64,000 nt of DNA from Alviniconcha marisindica (GCA_018857735.1 JABMCL010003002.1:196001-260000); one strand, 5' to 3'. Counted from the stretch's first letter, positions 48,901 to 59,235 are shown. Program-made: numbers and translations. The notes: generated from the sequence alone by a model not told the origin.

Positions 48901-51900
48901 AAGTTTTATTTTCGTGTTTATTTTAAATGTATGGTACCTTTTACTGTGGCAGTGAAAACAAACTAGTCAGTGACAAATTTAGGGGAAAAAACAAAATACG
49001 TACCGCAAATATTGTAAATCACCGTCATGTTTGATATGACTTGTAGCAAATTAAGTACTGTCAGTACACATTCCCTAAGAAAAAGAAGCACTGTGAGTAG
49101 CGTCTGAGGCGCTTGGAGTGCATGTGCTTGTGAATGGATTACTGTTCATCGAGTGATTAATGAGGCCCGCTACAAGTGAAAGGTAGGTGAATCATGACTT
49201 TTGGCTTGAGGTCACTAAAGTAGATGCATGTTGGTTTGTGAACATGACATTATTACGCTTGCAAAAATCCGTTTGCGTGACTTAGCTTCGTGGGAAAAAC
49301 TTGGAAAAATTAGGTCGGCGAGGGAATGCTCAAATCTCCGTGATTTCTGTGCTGTTTTTGTGCGTCTTGTACGGCATGCGTTTTGCTATTTTATATGGCA
49401 TGTTTAGTGTCGACAGAAACCTTGTTCTTTTCTCTACAGAGCTCATTTGATACACAACCTTTGGCTGCAAGCCTTAATGAGTAAAATACTTTGCAATCAA
49501 CCACCCCAGTTTTACTGCTTTGTCCCTTCACCCACTCTCGCTGACTGCAGCGTGTTATCACCACTGTGTGTGCAGCATAGCAGGGTCAGCGCGTGGCACT
49601 CGCTGTGTACAGCGCGCTTCGGTCTGTGTGAAGTGCAGGTGTGCGCTAGTCTCTAGGGTCAGCATGGGTTATAGTCAGCCGGCCACTCGCCCGTTGTTTA
49701 TCTTTAAGCATCCGTCGCTGCTAGCGGGCAGTGGCGAAAACTAAAGGGAAAGATTCAGACTGCCGTGTAGGGAAATTCAATTGCCTGTCCCAGTTGGCTT
49801 TTGTTTCACTGGGGAAATTCAATTGCCTGTCCCCAGTGGGCTTAATGTTCCCTCTGGAAAGTCAGTTGCCAGTCCCAGTTGCTGTGGAGTCATTTCACCC
49901 AGAAAGAAAAAGAAAATCAGAAGCAAGGATGACTGCCAGCATTAAGAAACAGTAAGGAAACACATTTGAGGTTAAAAAAGAGTGATATTTTAACTGGACA
50001 TCACAAAATGTGGGCATATTTTTCAGTGCATGCTGCTTTTTTCTAAGCTTCAGACACTTAATACGCTAACAACAATGATATGATTGAAATCAGAACACTT
50101 TCAGTTGGTGCAGAGGTTTGTTGTGCAATGTCTGTTAGTGTATGATTAGTGTGCTGTTGTTTATTTTTTTACTCTGCACTGTAAGAAAGTTTCCTTGTAA
50201 ATTTGTACTAGGACAGTAAATATAATTTGATTCTGTTTGTGATGTCTGTAACTTAGTTAAAAAGGGTGTTTGCATTGAAAATGTGTGCATGTTTTGTGCT
50301 ATCTGATTAGTGCATATTAGCCAGGCCTGCAGAAGCTCAACACATTATTTATGATTGTGCCCCATCTTGTAAGAGCCTAGGACACTCACAAAGGGTTACA
50401 GGTGTGTACATCCATTAGAATCCCACACACATTCGCAAACACATATGCACACAGTTGCATGCACACAGATGCGTGCATATATACATACACATACACCACA
50501 CACACACACACACACATATACAAGTCATGCATTATTAGAGATGAATTTGGTGGAAAAGAGAAGAATGAAAAGGACAAAACAGGACGCAGAAGAGAAGAGA
50601 TGGGTTTTCAGTTTTTTTAAGCTGCTGGCCATACCTCCAGCTACTGGGTGCACATACACTTGTAAGCTTTGCCTTCTGACAGGTGGAAAAACAGCTCTTG
50701 CGTAAGCTTTCCTTGTTGCTGCAGAGCTTGTTTTACTGGGATGCTGTAGTGGTGGTTGTACTCTTGGAGCCTCATTTCCATGTGCATACTTGCGAGTTAG
50801 TATCATCCGGACGTGTTGACAGTGGACAGGATGTTGAAATCTGGTTTGTATCGTCCTGAGGTGTTGACGGTTGAGAGGATGTTGAAATCCAGTTAGTATC
50901 ATCCTGAGGTGTTGTAGCAGCGATCGAGAATAATAATAATCCTGAGGTGTTGACGGTTGACAGGAAATTGAAATCCAGTTAGTGTTGTCCTGAGATGTTG
51001 ACGGTTGACATGATGTTGAAATCCAGTTAGTGTTGTCCTGAGATGTTGACGGTTGACATGATGTTGAAATCCAGTTAGTGTTGTCCTGAGATGTTGACGG
51101 TTGACATGATGTTGAAATCCAGTTACTAACTAGCCTTGCACCCTGTGTTCAGCATGATGCGCCGGTCAAGACAGTCCACTGGATAAAGGCCCCAAACTAC
51201 AGCTGTGTCATGACTGGCAGCTGGGACAAGACGCTCAAGGTGAGTTACTGCCCTTCTGCCACTCTTCTTTTAAGCCCCTTAACAGCTCTATACAGTCCTA
51301 GAGTTGCATGGGCAAAATGGTTACATAGGATGATAATGAATACTGGGTTTTTGAATTGTTTTAAAATCCAATTCTGATTCATGTTTAGGACACATTACTC
51401 AGCTGGTGTCCTTGGCAAAGGGAAATGGATCAAAAAGATTGGGGGGGTGGGGGGGTTGAAAGAATATGGAGAAATGGATGGTGGTCAGTCTTTAAACAAT
51501 AACAATTAATCAAAGGTGCATTTTTGGAGAATTTTTTTTTAAATGTTTGATTCTATTGGCAAGCATGGGATCTGGTGTAGACTTTTCACAGAAGTGCAGC
51601 ATACTACTGTGTAATATTTATGCAGCCCTTTCTATTGGTTTTGTTGTTGTTGTTGCTGTTGTGATGTGCTGGCTTTCAGTTAGATGTGTAAATGTATTCT
51701 GTGTGATTTCTGTTTCCTTAGTTCTGGGACACACGGTCACAAAACCCAATCCTGACGGTGAACCTACCCGAGAGATGTTACTGTGCAGATGTGGTGAGTG
51801 TGGATAGGTTTCATTCCTTTATTTTGAAATTTGTCCCCAGGGAAAATGTGCATAATTTTCTTCAAGTGATCAGGAAGTCCACCCCAGTTTAGACATATGT

Positions 51901-54900
51901 AGCTCAAAGTTCAAGGTTAGGGTCTCTGTATTTTGACCTCAGCCAAGAAATATTCTCAGGTCTGGTCAGATATGTGGCATTTTCTTTTCTCAGCTGTTTT
52001 CTGAGTGAGATCTTTGAAGGGTTCATGATTTGACTGTAACAGCTACTGTGTAACGCATGTTTGTACTAATTTCTCTGACCCATCTTCAAGGCCAGGGGAG
52101 ACCAGAAGAAGACTATGTAGGGTTGCATCTTGTAATAGGAATACCAGCCCAGACTGTTAGTGCTTCTTGTTTCTTGTCTCTTTTCTCTCCGGTCTCTGAG
52201 GAGAGGCCAGCACTACCCACCAAGATTCTTAGCAATGATCTCAGTCATCCAGAAGTACCCTTTTTTGTCCTGTTGTTGCCTTTTATGCATTGGATACAAG
52301 CTTCATTTGAAGCAGAGACTCGCTGCCCAGGCTGTTCTGTGGTTTGAGGTGTTGCCATTCAATGATTCATGTCTGGAAATTGTGTTTGTGTTTCTTAAAT
52401 CTTATTCCCACCTCCCCCCCCCCACCCCCCCACCTCCCTCTGCTTCAGAAATACCCGATGGCAGTGGTGGGCACAGCTGGCCGAGGTTTGATCATCTACC
52501 AGCTGGAGAACCAGCCCCAGGAGTTCAAGCGAATGGAGTCCCCCCTCAAGTATCAGGTAACTTTCAGTCATGCTGGAGGTTTGATGGAGGGAAAGCATGT
52601 GCTTGTGCGTGCGTGTGTACATATGTTGTTATTAACGTGTTTTTAGCTAGAACTGTAATTTGTTTAAACACTTAAAAAAGAAGAATATATTTTATGTTGA
52701 ATTATCATACATTCAGTTTGAATTTTATTTATTTACATCTTACACTGATGGCATGTTTCAAAACAAATTTCCTTTAAGGACAATAAAGTATTATGTTATA
52801 TAACATACACAGTTGACTGGACTTCAGCCATCACAGCGTTTTGCTTTGAATTGCACAGTCCCCACATCATGGATCTGTGTTATGCAGCAAAACAAGTAAC
52901 AAATGCTGTGATTTTGAATGTGTTGTCTGAGCGTTTGTGTATCTTTTTAACTAGTACCCATAGTAGTTCACAAGGATCTGTGAGGCTAAAGTTTTTGGGG
53001 GAATGCTACATTTCTGGTAGATTGTGAGGCATACATAATTATACATGTTACCTTGATACTGTGAAGTAGGGATTGCATCTTCCATGCTTTGGCTGGGATG
53101 AACACACGAGTGAATGTTAAAAAATTGTGCTTCTTCTTTTCTTTTTTTTGTTCATTTCATCCTGGCTTTTTGTCATGTTGATAATGATGTATGCATTTAT
53201 AGTATTTGTGCTTTTTTGATTGTCAAGCAGATTTTGATGTTGATAATGTACAGCGCCGCGAGCTTGTAATTTTTTTTGGGGGATAGCCCTATATATGAGT
53301 TTTTGTTATTATTATTAAAAAACCTGTGCAACTGGTACAGTGTTAATTCTGTCTCCTCAGCATCGCTGTGTCAGCATATTCCTGGACAAAAAGACGAGCC
53401 TGCCGACGGGGTTTGCTCTGGGCAGCATTGAGGGTCGGGTGGCCATCCAGTACGTCAACACCACCAACCCCAAAGACAACTTCACCTTCAAGTGCCATCG
53501 CTCTAACGGCACCTCCAACAATGTGCAAGACATCTATGCTGTGAGTTGTTGCCCTTTGGCTGCAACGCTTTCAGAAGAAAGCAATTTGTGGTGGATTGTT
53601 TTTTTTTTCTGTTTTTTTTCTCAGACATGAAATTATGAAGTAGAGTCTTTGCAGCAGATTAACATGAAAAGAATGACAGTAACTAAAGCGTTTATTTATT
53701 TCTGTCTGCACCCCCCCCCCTCCAGCCCCCATCCAACCTTCCCAATTTGTAAACTGTTATTGCAGATGTTGACTTGATGTTGTTAAAACTTGTGTTGGTT
53801 CTGGCTCTGCAGCCTTGCTTTGTACTCTGTGGCCTTGCTTTGTACTCTGTGGCCTTGCTTTTTAGAGTGGTGCTTGTTCACTGTATCTGGAGGGGCAGCG
53901 TTCAGTATTTAGCCAGAGTGGCCAAGTAATGGAACTGTAAATTATTCTGTGACAGGTGAACGACATTTCATTCCACCCGGTGCATGGAACCTTGTCCACG
54001 GTGGGGTCCGATGGTCGTTTCAGTTTCTGGGACAAGGACGCTCGCACCAAGCTGAAGACCTCGGAGCAGTTTGACCAACCCATCACCACCTGCAACTTTA
54101 ACGCTCAAGGCAACATCTTTGCCTACGCATCCAGCTATGACTGGTCCAAGGTCAGTTCTGTTTGAAAGATCATTGCGGTTTCTTGGCGTTTGCGTGCAGG
54201 CAGACTAATCCCAAGGCTTTGGGAGGTGCAAGGGGAGAGGATTCTTTGACCTTTTGAAATTATGGACACCCCCTTAAAGGATCTAGCCTTCTCAAAACAT
54301 GCTGTACACAACAGGTAGAAGAGGTTAAGGTACAATCTGAAAATTGAGGATTTTGTTTAAACCCCGTTACTGCCATGCTTGTCTCTTTCCTAGCAGAGGT
54401 GAACTGTATGGGTAGCCTTGAGGCAGTCTGGGATCATTCATGGTGGAGGTGAGTTTTATGGGTATGAGGCAGTCTGGGATCATTCATAGTGGAGGTGAGC
54501 TGTATGGGTATGAGGCAGTCTGGGATCATTCATAGCGGAGGTGAGCTGTATGGGTAGCCTTGAGGCAGTCTGGGATCATTCATAGTGGAGGTGAGCTGTA
54601 TGGGTATGAGGCAGTCTGGGATCATTCATAGTGGAGGTGAGCTGTATGGGGTGAGCTGTATGGGTATGAGGCAGTCTGGGATCATTCATAGTGGAGGTGA
54701 GCTGTATGGGTAGCCTTGAGGCAGTCTGGGATCATTCATAGTGGAGTTGAGCTGTATGGGTAGCCTTGAGGCAGTCTGGGGTCATTCATAGTGGAGGTGA
54801 GCTGTATGGGTATGAGGCAGTCTGGGATCATTCATAGTGGAGGTGAGCTGTATGGGTATGAGACAGTCTGGGATCATTCATAGTGGAGGTGAGCTGTATG

Positions 54901-55789
54901 GGTAGCCTTGAGGCAGTCTGGGGTCATTCATAGTGGAGGTGAGCTGTATGGGTATGAGGCAGTCTGGGATCATTCATAGTGGAGGTGAGCTGTATGGGTA
55001 TGAGGCAGTCTGGGATCATTCATAGTGGAGGTGAGCTGTATGGGTATGAGGCAGTCTGGGATCATTCATAGTGGAGGTGAGCTGTATGGGTAGCAATGAG
55101 GATGATTGGCTGAAGTGTAGGGGTTACTGATTAGCTGAAGTGTAGGGGTTACTGATTGGCTGAAGTGCTGGGTTACTGATTGGCTATCATGCAGGGGTTA
55201 CTGATTGGCTGATATGCTGGGGTTACTGATTGGCCGAAGCACTGGGATGCTGGAGTTACTGATTGGCTGATATGCTGGGGTTACTGATTGGCTGATATGC
55301 TTGGGTTACTGATTGGCTAGAGTGCAGGGGTTACTGATTGGCTGAAGTGCTGGGGTTACTGATTGGCTGAAGTGTAGGTGTTACTGATTGGCTGAAGTGT
55401 AGGTGTTACTGATTGGCTGAAGTGTAGGGGTTACTGATTGGCTGAAGTGCAGGAGTTACTGATTGGCTGAAGTGCTGGGTGATTGGCTGAAGTGCTGGGG
55501 TTACTGATTGGCTGAAGTGTAGGTGTTACTGATTGGCTGAAGTGCTGGTGTTACTGATTGGCTGAAGTGCTGGGGTTACTGATTGGCTGAAGTGCAGGGG
55601 TTACTGATTGGCTGAAGTGCTGGGTGATTGGCAGGCTGGGATGCTCTGTTGTGGCAAGTTGGTGATTGTGACTGTACAGTATTTTACTGTGTGTTGCAGG
55701 GCCATGAAGGATATGACCCGCAGAAGATGAAGCCACATATTTTCCTCCGCTCTTGTTTTGATGAACTGAAGCCTTCCAAGAGGTCGTGA
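43013..55789 (+). CDS. RAE1: RAE1 mRNA export factor, complete 10-exon coding region
   Basis: RAE1 (Gle2) is a WD40 beta-propeller protein that binds the GLEBS motif of NUP98 at the nuclear pore, acts in mRNA export and in mitotic spindle and checkpoint control. The ten coding exons join to 367 codons, matching the family length of about 368. The N terminus [11 protein letters not shown] and [15 protein letters not shown] are family hallmarks. WD-type blades are visible as [36 protein letters not shown] and [33 protein letters not shown] and FKCHRSNG are diagnostic. The C terminus [17 protein letters not shown] to ELKPSKRS is more diverged. All splice sites are GT-AG and all nine introns are phase 0. 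An AG (43001-43002) just before the start codon suggests a 5' untranslated intron, so the first noncoding exon probably lies further upstream. Confidence 0.98.
43109..44177 (+). other. RAE1 intron 1
   Basis: 1,069 bp, phase 0. Contains a copy of the TCAACCGG dispersed repeat at 43503-43552 and a 40-bp local duplication (GATGCATTGGTCATGTGGTT) near 44116-44175, just before the acceptor. Confidence 0.9.
44178..44273 (+). CDS. RAE1: RAE1 exon 2, codons 33-64
   Basis: [20 protein letters not shown] then [10 protein letters not shown], the first propeller blade. Acceptor TTGTCAG, donor GTAACC. Confidence 0.97.
44274..45413 (+). other. RAE1 intron 2
   Basis: 1,140 bp. Two (CA)n tracts (44308-44360 and 44463-44514) flanked by duplicated ATGCACAATTAAGTTCATGT segments, an L2-type tail (44936-44990), and diverged repeats of GATCCCAGCC-GCTTTGTGTGAA type at 45100-45350. 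Confidence 0.85.
45414..45506 (+). CDS. RAE1: RAE1 exon 3, codons 65-95
   Basis: [18 protein letters not shown] then [13 protein letters not shown]. Acceptor GTACAG, donor GTGAGT. Confidence 0.97.
45507..46826 (+). other. RAE1 intron 3
   Basis: 1,320 bp with (CA)n at 45633-45676, (TG)n at 45911-45957, a partial duplication of the exon 3/intron 3 junction area (GGTGATGTGAGTGTCTG near 45738) and a retroelement tail (GATAATAAAATAATCTTGAA) at 46479-46505. Confidence 0.8.
46827..46913 (+). CDS. RAE1: RAE1 exon 4, codons 96-124
   Basis: [19 protein letters not shown] then [10 protein letters not shown]. Acceptor GCACAG, donor GTGGGC. The donor is weak and is followed by two tandem copies of itself. 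Confidence 0.97.
46905..47060 (+). repeat. 56-bp tandem triplication of the exon 4 splice donor
   Basis: CGCAGGTGGGCAGCATAG occurs at the true exon end (GT at 46914), again with GT at 46970 and, as TGCAGGTGGGCAGCATAG, with GT at 47026. The period is exactly 56 bp. Confidence 0.92.
47070..48145. repeat. 42-bp minisatellite, main array in RAE1 intron 4
   Basis: About 25 copies of a 42-bp unit (GGAAATTCAATTGCCTGTCC then CAGTTGGCTTTTGTTTCACT-GG). Units are most uniform at 47600-48145 and most diverged at 47070-47260. The unit is 14 codons and stop-free, so all three plus frames and the minus strand are open; these are not genes. The array resumes at 49772. Confidence 0.95.
48459..48716 (+). CDS. 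Small frame resembling the RAG1 N-terminal zinc module (N-RAG-TP-like), truncated
   Basis: From ATG 48459 the 85-codon frame reads [17 protein letters not shown] then [20 protein letters not shown] and [16 protein letters not shown] with DHKHS. The LCRLCG C-x2-C knuckle, the following basic stretch and the hydrophobic FGINI-DxxxxH pattern recall the zinc-binding segment ahead of the RING finger in RAG1 and in molluscan N-RAG-TP transposon proteins. The second cysteine pair expected after DHKHS is absent and the frame stops at 48716, so it looks like the start of a longer protein cut by an internal deletion. The assignment is by motif memory and is tentative. Confidence 0.5.
   Translation: MESGFSTDHSLTEHARRMNYLCRLCGEHVKRGEKDRNRSKGTRCTQYFDEILSIFGINIVENTDHKHSSAINHQLPLKMCLGTEE
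48717..49767. other. Noncoding remainder of the inserted transposon
   Basis: About 1 kb with no recognisable transposase. Two short frames at 49447-49744 have no motif. The copy is presumably non-autonomous. Confidence 0.5.
49772..49872. repeat. 42-bp minisatellite, continuation right of the insert
   Basis: Just over two units (GAAATTCAATTGCCTGTCCC-AGTTGGC) resume the intron 4 array directly after the transposon, ending in a diverged unit. Confidence 0.92.
49873..50795. other. RAE1 intron 4, unique part
   Basis: Unique-looking AT-rich sequence with short (CA)n at 50493-50515. No coding signal is seen. Confidence 0.5.
50796..51127. repeat. 48-bp minisatellite in RAE1 intron 4
   Basis: About six to seven copies of a 48-bp unit (GTTGACGGTTGACATGATGT then TGAAATCCAGTTAGTGTTGT-CCTGAGAT). 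The last copy ends about 25 bp before the exon 5 acceptor. Confidence 0.9.
51153..51239 (+). CDS. RAE1: RAE1 exon 5, codons 125-153
   Basis: [18 protein letters not shown] then [11 protein letters not shown], nearly invariant in the family. Acceptor TTCAG, donor GTGAGT. Confidence 0.97.
51722..51793 (+). CDS. RAE1: RAE1 exon 6, codons 154-177
   Basis: [18 protein letters not shown] then CYCADV. Acceptor TTAG, donor GTGAGT. Intron 5 before it is 482 bp. Confidence 0.97.
52449..52556 (+). CDS. RAE1: RAE1 exon 7, codons 178-213
   Basis: [20 protein letters not shown] then [16 protein letters not shown]. Acceptor CTTCAG behind a C-rich tract, donor GTAACT. Intron 6 before it is 655 bp. Confidence 0.97.
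53361..53540 (+). CDS. RAE1: RAE1 exon 8, codons 214-273
   Basis: [44 protein letters not shown] and VQDIYA. Acceptor CCTCAG, donor GTGAGT. Intron 7 before it (804 bp) contains an L2-type tail at 53250-53320. Confidence 0.97.
53956..54150 (+). CDS. RAE1: RAE1 exon 9, codons 274-338
   Basis: [38 protein letters not shown] and [13 protein letters not shown]. Acceptor GACAG, donor GTCAGT. Intron 8 before it is 415 bp. Confidence 0.97.
54395..55095. repeat. 46/50-bp minisatellite in RAE1 intron 9
   Basis: About 14 copies of a unit with two length forms, TATGAGGCAGTCTGGGATCA- and TAGCCTTGAGGCAGTCTGGG-, both continuing TTCATAGTGGAGGTGAGCTG-TATGGG. About 13 units contain GAGGTGAGC or GAGGTGAGT. 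Confidence 0.94.
55100..55637. repeat. 25-bp minisatellite of CCAAT boxes in RAE1 intron 9
   Basis: About 21 copies of a 25-bp unit (TTACTGATTGGCTGAAGTGC then TGGGG). Each unit carries GATTGGCTG, that is an inverted CCAAT box with AGCCAATC. The array ends about 60 bp before the exon 10 acceptor. Confidence 0.94.
55700..55789 (+). CDS. RAE1: RAE1 exon 10, codons 339-367 and stop
   Basis: [18 protein letters not shown] then [11 protein letters not shown] and TGA at 55787-55789. Acceptor GTTGCAG. Intron 9 before it is 1,549 bp. Confidence 0.96.
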   Translation, partial: GHEGYDPQKMKPHIFLRSCFDELKPSKRS

Positions 55790-57022
55790 ACAACACCCAC
55801 AATTCCAAGTTGTTGTTGTTGTTTTTTGGGGGGGCGGGGGATACAACTGTGGAAACTGATTGGAAACAGAACTTTTGTCACTATAGTGCTACAAGCAGAT
55901 ATTTTGGTTCATGCATGACGCAATTACTCTTCAGAATTTGCTGGGTGACCAGATATTCAGACTGTTTTTGGACAAGATTCAAAGACATAAAAAAGATTCA
56001 AATGAATGCTTTTTTATTTTGACACAGATACACAATCTGCAAATTTTCAGAGTAATCCCCTTCGTCAAGCAGCAAAACAACAAACAACAGTTAAATGGTT
56101 AAAATGATGAAAAATGAGATGACTTATCTTTGTTTTAGAACGCCAGCAGTCATTCATGTTTCAGATTTTTGTTTTTGGACAGTTTACGTGAACTCTAGAG
56201 AAGTCCAGACTTTGTTAATGTTACCCATCCAGGTTTGGGCTTTGGGAAGATGTTCATTTTGACCTGTTTTGTATTGGTAGTGTTAAGTTTCAATGCATCG
56301 GTCAAACCACATACAGGTCTTGCAAGAGACCAGTTGCATTGCATTAGGCCCAAGCTTAGTGCGTCTGATAATGCATGTTTGTGCACAGTGATTAAAGGAA
56401 CAATACTGTTGATGTTTTTATATGGTGGTATAGTAGTATTATAGTTAAAAAGACGGTTGCCTGTTGTGGGATGTATGCGATGTCAGAGTTCCACCACAAT
56501 ATTTGTGGCAACTTGGTGACAGCTTGGGTTTTACACTACTTTTGTTGCAGTGATACATGTATGCACAATCGTCACCTAAGTGTTCATCACATTTAAGCTG
56601 TTAAGATGTGCTTATCCATGTATTGCTGCATGCACTGAACATTCTTTTTCATTTGTTAGGATGTAGCCAGCTTCAGCATAGACTGGGTAGGGAGTGGAGA
56701 GGGGTGGGGCTGGGGGCCTGGCAGTCAGTCAGAGCCAGAAGGTACCCGCTGTTCAACCACCCACCTGCTCTAATTTTTAAACATTTGTTTGGCCTTGGTG
56801 AAACGATGATGATGATTGCTTTTATATAGCGCTGTTCTCCACTCTCGAGCAGACTCACTGCGCTGGCATGTGATTCTACATGAGTGACTAGCTTTTTCTT
56901 ATAGCGCGTTTTTGAATATCCACTGAAATGGTGTACTTACAGCGCTGACATGGCTGGTGCCACATGAAACTGCTACAGTTAGGCTGCTTTTGTTTTCAAG
57001 AAAATTCCACAGCTACAATAAA
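55790..57022 (+). other. RAE1 3' untranslated region and flank, with AATAAA
   Basis: The first AATAAA after the stop lies at 57017-57022, about 1.2 kb downstream; ATTAAAG at about 56391 is an alternative. A (TTG)n and poly-G run follows the stop closely (55808-55838). A minus-strand SINE-C fragment occupies 56805-56995. The true 3' end cannot be fixed from sequence. Confidence 0.45.
56805..56995 (-). mobile_element. SINE-C 3' fragment
   Basis: Read on the minus strand it matches SINE-C from GTTTCATGTGGCACCAGCCA through GTGGATATTCAAAAACGCGC and CGCAGTGAGTCTGCTCGAGA to AGCGCTATATAAAAGCAATC. The tRNA-like head is missing. Confidence 0.85.
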
Positions 57023-58660
57023 GCATGGACAGGGCTGAGCCGCTGTGTTAGCCAGGGGGGTTGGGGTGAGAGTAGGGGTCGGTGGAAATAGTATTCACTT
57101 ACATCATCACACTTGCTTCTTCAGTTAAACAGGTGTTAGTGTTCTGAATCTGGCTAAAATGTGTGCTGGACATTGCAACAAAGTGAAGAGTGCATGACTG
57201 AGAGCTAAAACGGAAATGAAGAGTTTGTATCACCATCGTGAAGTTACTGATTTCAAGGTTTTGGACATTAAAGTATGTGTCTCAGTCTGTTGTTCGTTCC
57301 CTCCTTGTTTCTGTAAACGTGATGTATTATAGTATTGCTAAGACCACTTTCACAGCACAGTGACCTTTTTTCTCTATATTTTGAAAAAAAGAATCATGCT
57401 TGATGCATCTCATGGAATGAAGTATAGGATCTGGAGAGAGAGAACTTGCTTATTTTACAAAGGTTTTAGTTTAGGTTCAGTCAAAGCTTGTCTAACAACT
57501 AGTCCTTGCTAAGCTATTGATGAGTAGAAAACAACAACAAAAATACAAAAAATACAATGCATCATTTATATACAGATCATTTAGATCAAACAAAATAATT
57601 AGTTCTTTACAGAAAACTGCATTTATTAGCTCCAAGCACAAGTTATGTACATAAGCGACTATAACTAATACTGGAATAGAAAAACAGAAGCAATCAGTGC
57701 TTATCTGGAAAGTAGCAATATGGGGGGGGGGGGGGGGGGGGGGGGGGAGTTGGTCTTTAACGCCCAGTCAACAATTGACAGTTACTGGAGACCAAGAGAG
57801 GTACCCAAAAATCGATTGTGGATCATTAACAAGAAGTTTTTTTGTTTGTTTTTTTAGCACCAGAATGTCCCCCATCCCAAAACGGAAAAGTAACTTCAAC
57901 AACAGTAACAAATGCCCACAGTTGAAGCAACATATATATTTAGCAATAAAGCATGCAGTTTATGCCAGGTGGATTTCATTACATAAGTTCATTACATATC
58001 GTAAATGGCACTGGTTGATGGAACATATTAAAATTGGCACAGGTTGATGGAACTACTCAACTGAAAACAGAAACATACTAAAACTGATCGAACTGAAAAG
58101 AGTAACGAACAAAGAAGACTAGATCAAACACAAGACTCTCTAACGATCACACTCGTCGGCGTTTGTGTGTGTGTGTGTACGTGTTAGTGTGTGTACGTGT
58201 TAGTGTGTGTGTGTGTATGTGTACGTGTTTGTGTGTGTACGTGTTAGTGTGTGCGTACGTGTTTGTGTGTATGTGTTTGTGTGTGTGTACGTGTTAGTGT
58301 GTGTGTGTACGTGTGTGTGTGATGATCATTTTTACTTGCAGCCAAGTCATCGTGAAAATTGTCCAAGTCCTTTCAAGAGTTTGTGATGATACACGTCGTT
58401 CACATTTGTTTGTTATTTCTACAGAAGCGTTGCAGGGTTCACCTTAGTACAAGTTCAGACGCAAACGAAATAAAGTGCTCACCGCCCCCCCCCCCCCCCC
58501 CCATTCGCCCTCCCCTCCACACACACACAAGCCAATTATATTCGCTAAATATGACAGTGATGGTCTGAACTTTCCAATGGTAATTTTTTTGGGGGGGGGG
58601 GGGGGGGTCAAAACCGGGCTTGTTCGGTCTTAACTTTTTTTTAATGGAAAACTGAAGCGT
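57023..58660. other. 3' flank with CT-tail remnant and microsatellites, no gene seen
   Basis: 57433-57560 matches the CT-tailed retroelement end (TCTAACAACTAGTCCTTGCT) behind a short GAGAGAGA. A G-run lies at 57722-57747 next to a TCAACCGG-family relative (57750), TG/TACGTG repeats at 58165-58320, poly-C at 58484-58502 and poly-G at 58590-58607. Confidence 0.55.
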
Positions 58661-59235
58661 CCTTTTCCATGCCGGAAAACTTGGAAAATGGCATTTGGGC
58701 CAAAGTTTTGGAAAGTTTCGGAAAATGACATCTTTGATAGTGAGGAAATTGCATTTGGGCCAAGGTCTTGCAAAGTTTCGGAAAATGGCATCTGGGCCAA
58801 GGTCTTCGAAAGTTTCGGAAAATGGCATCTGGGCCAGGATTTTTTTCTTTTTTCTTTTCCTTTTCAAAATGGCATCTGGGAAAGTTGGGGAAAATGACAT
58901 TTAGGCCAAGGTCTTGGAACATTTGGGAGAATGGCATTTAGGCCAAGGTCATGGAATTTTTGGGAAAATGGCATTTGGGAAGATAGGTAACTTGGTGTTT
59001 TACGTTTAAAATAGCATTTGGGCCAAGGTTTTGGAAACTGGAATTTCGTGATAATGTTCAACAGATAATCTGCAGATGGAGGATTTGAAGAGAGGTAACT
59101 TGGTGTTTTACGTTTAAAATGGCATTTGGGCCAAGGTTTTGGAAAAATGGCATTTTGGGCCAAGGTCTTGGAAACTGGAATTTCGTGATAATGTTCAACA
59201 GATAATCTGCAGATGGAGGATTTGATAAACAACAA
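58660..59235. repeat. Diverged minisatellite with AATGGCATTTGGGCCAAGG
   Basis: About 11 diverged units built on GGAAAATGGCATTTGGGCCA then AGGTCTTGGAAAGTTTC, about 41-48 bp. A longer segment (AACTGGAATTTCGTGATAAT to GGATTTGA) is duplicated at 59035-59087 and 59174-59226. Confidence 0.88.

Larger units (their letters stand above)
48142..49771. mobile_element. DNA transposon (Chapaev/N-RAG-TP-like) in the minisatellite
   Basis: The 42-bp array stops mid-unit at TTTCACTGGG and resumes at 49772 with GAAATTCAATTGCC. The inserted 1,622 bp (48146-49767) starts CACGGCAGTC and ends GACTGCCGTG, a perfect 10-bp inverted repeat that continues imperfectly through TTTCCC and TTTAG on both sides. The flanks are TGGG (48142-48145) and TAGG (49768-49771), a 4-bp target duplication with one change, and removing element plus one copy restores a normal array unit. 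CAC-starting ends with a 4-bp duplication fit the CMC/Chapaev group as I know it. The only notable frame is the RAG1-N-like one at 48459. Confidence 0.82.
46914..51152 (+). other. RAE1 intron 4
   Basis: 4,239 bp, the longest intron. It holds the splice-donor repeats, a 42-bp minisatellite, an inserted DNA transposon (48146-49767) and a 48-bp minisatellite near its 3' end. Confidence 0.95.
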
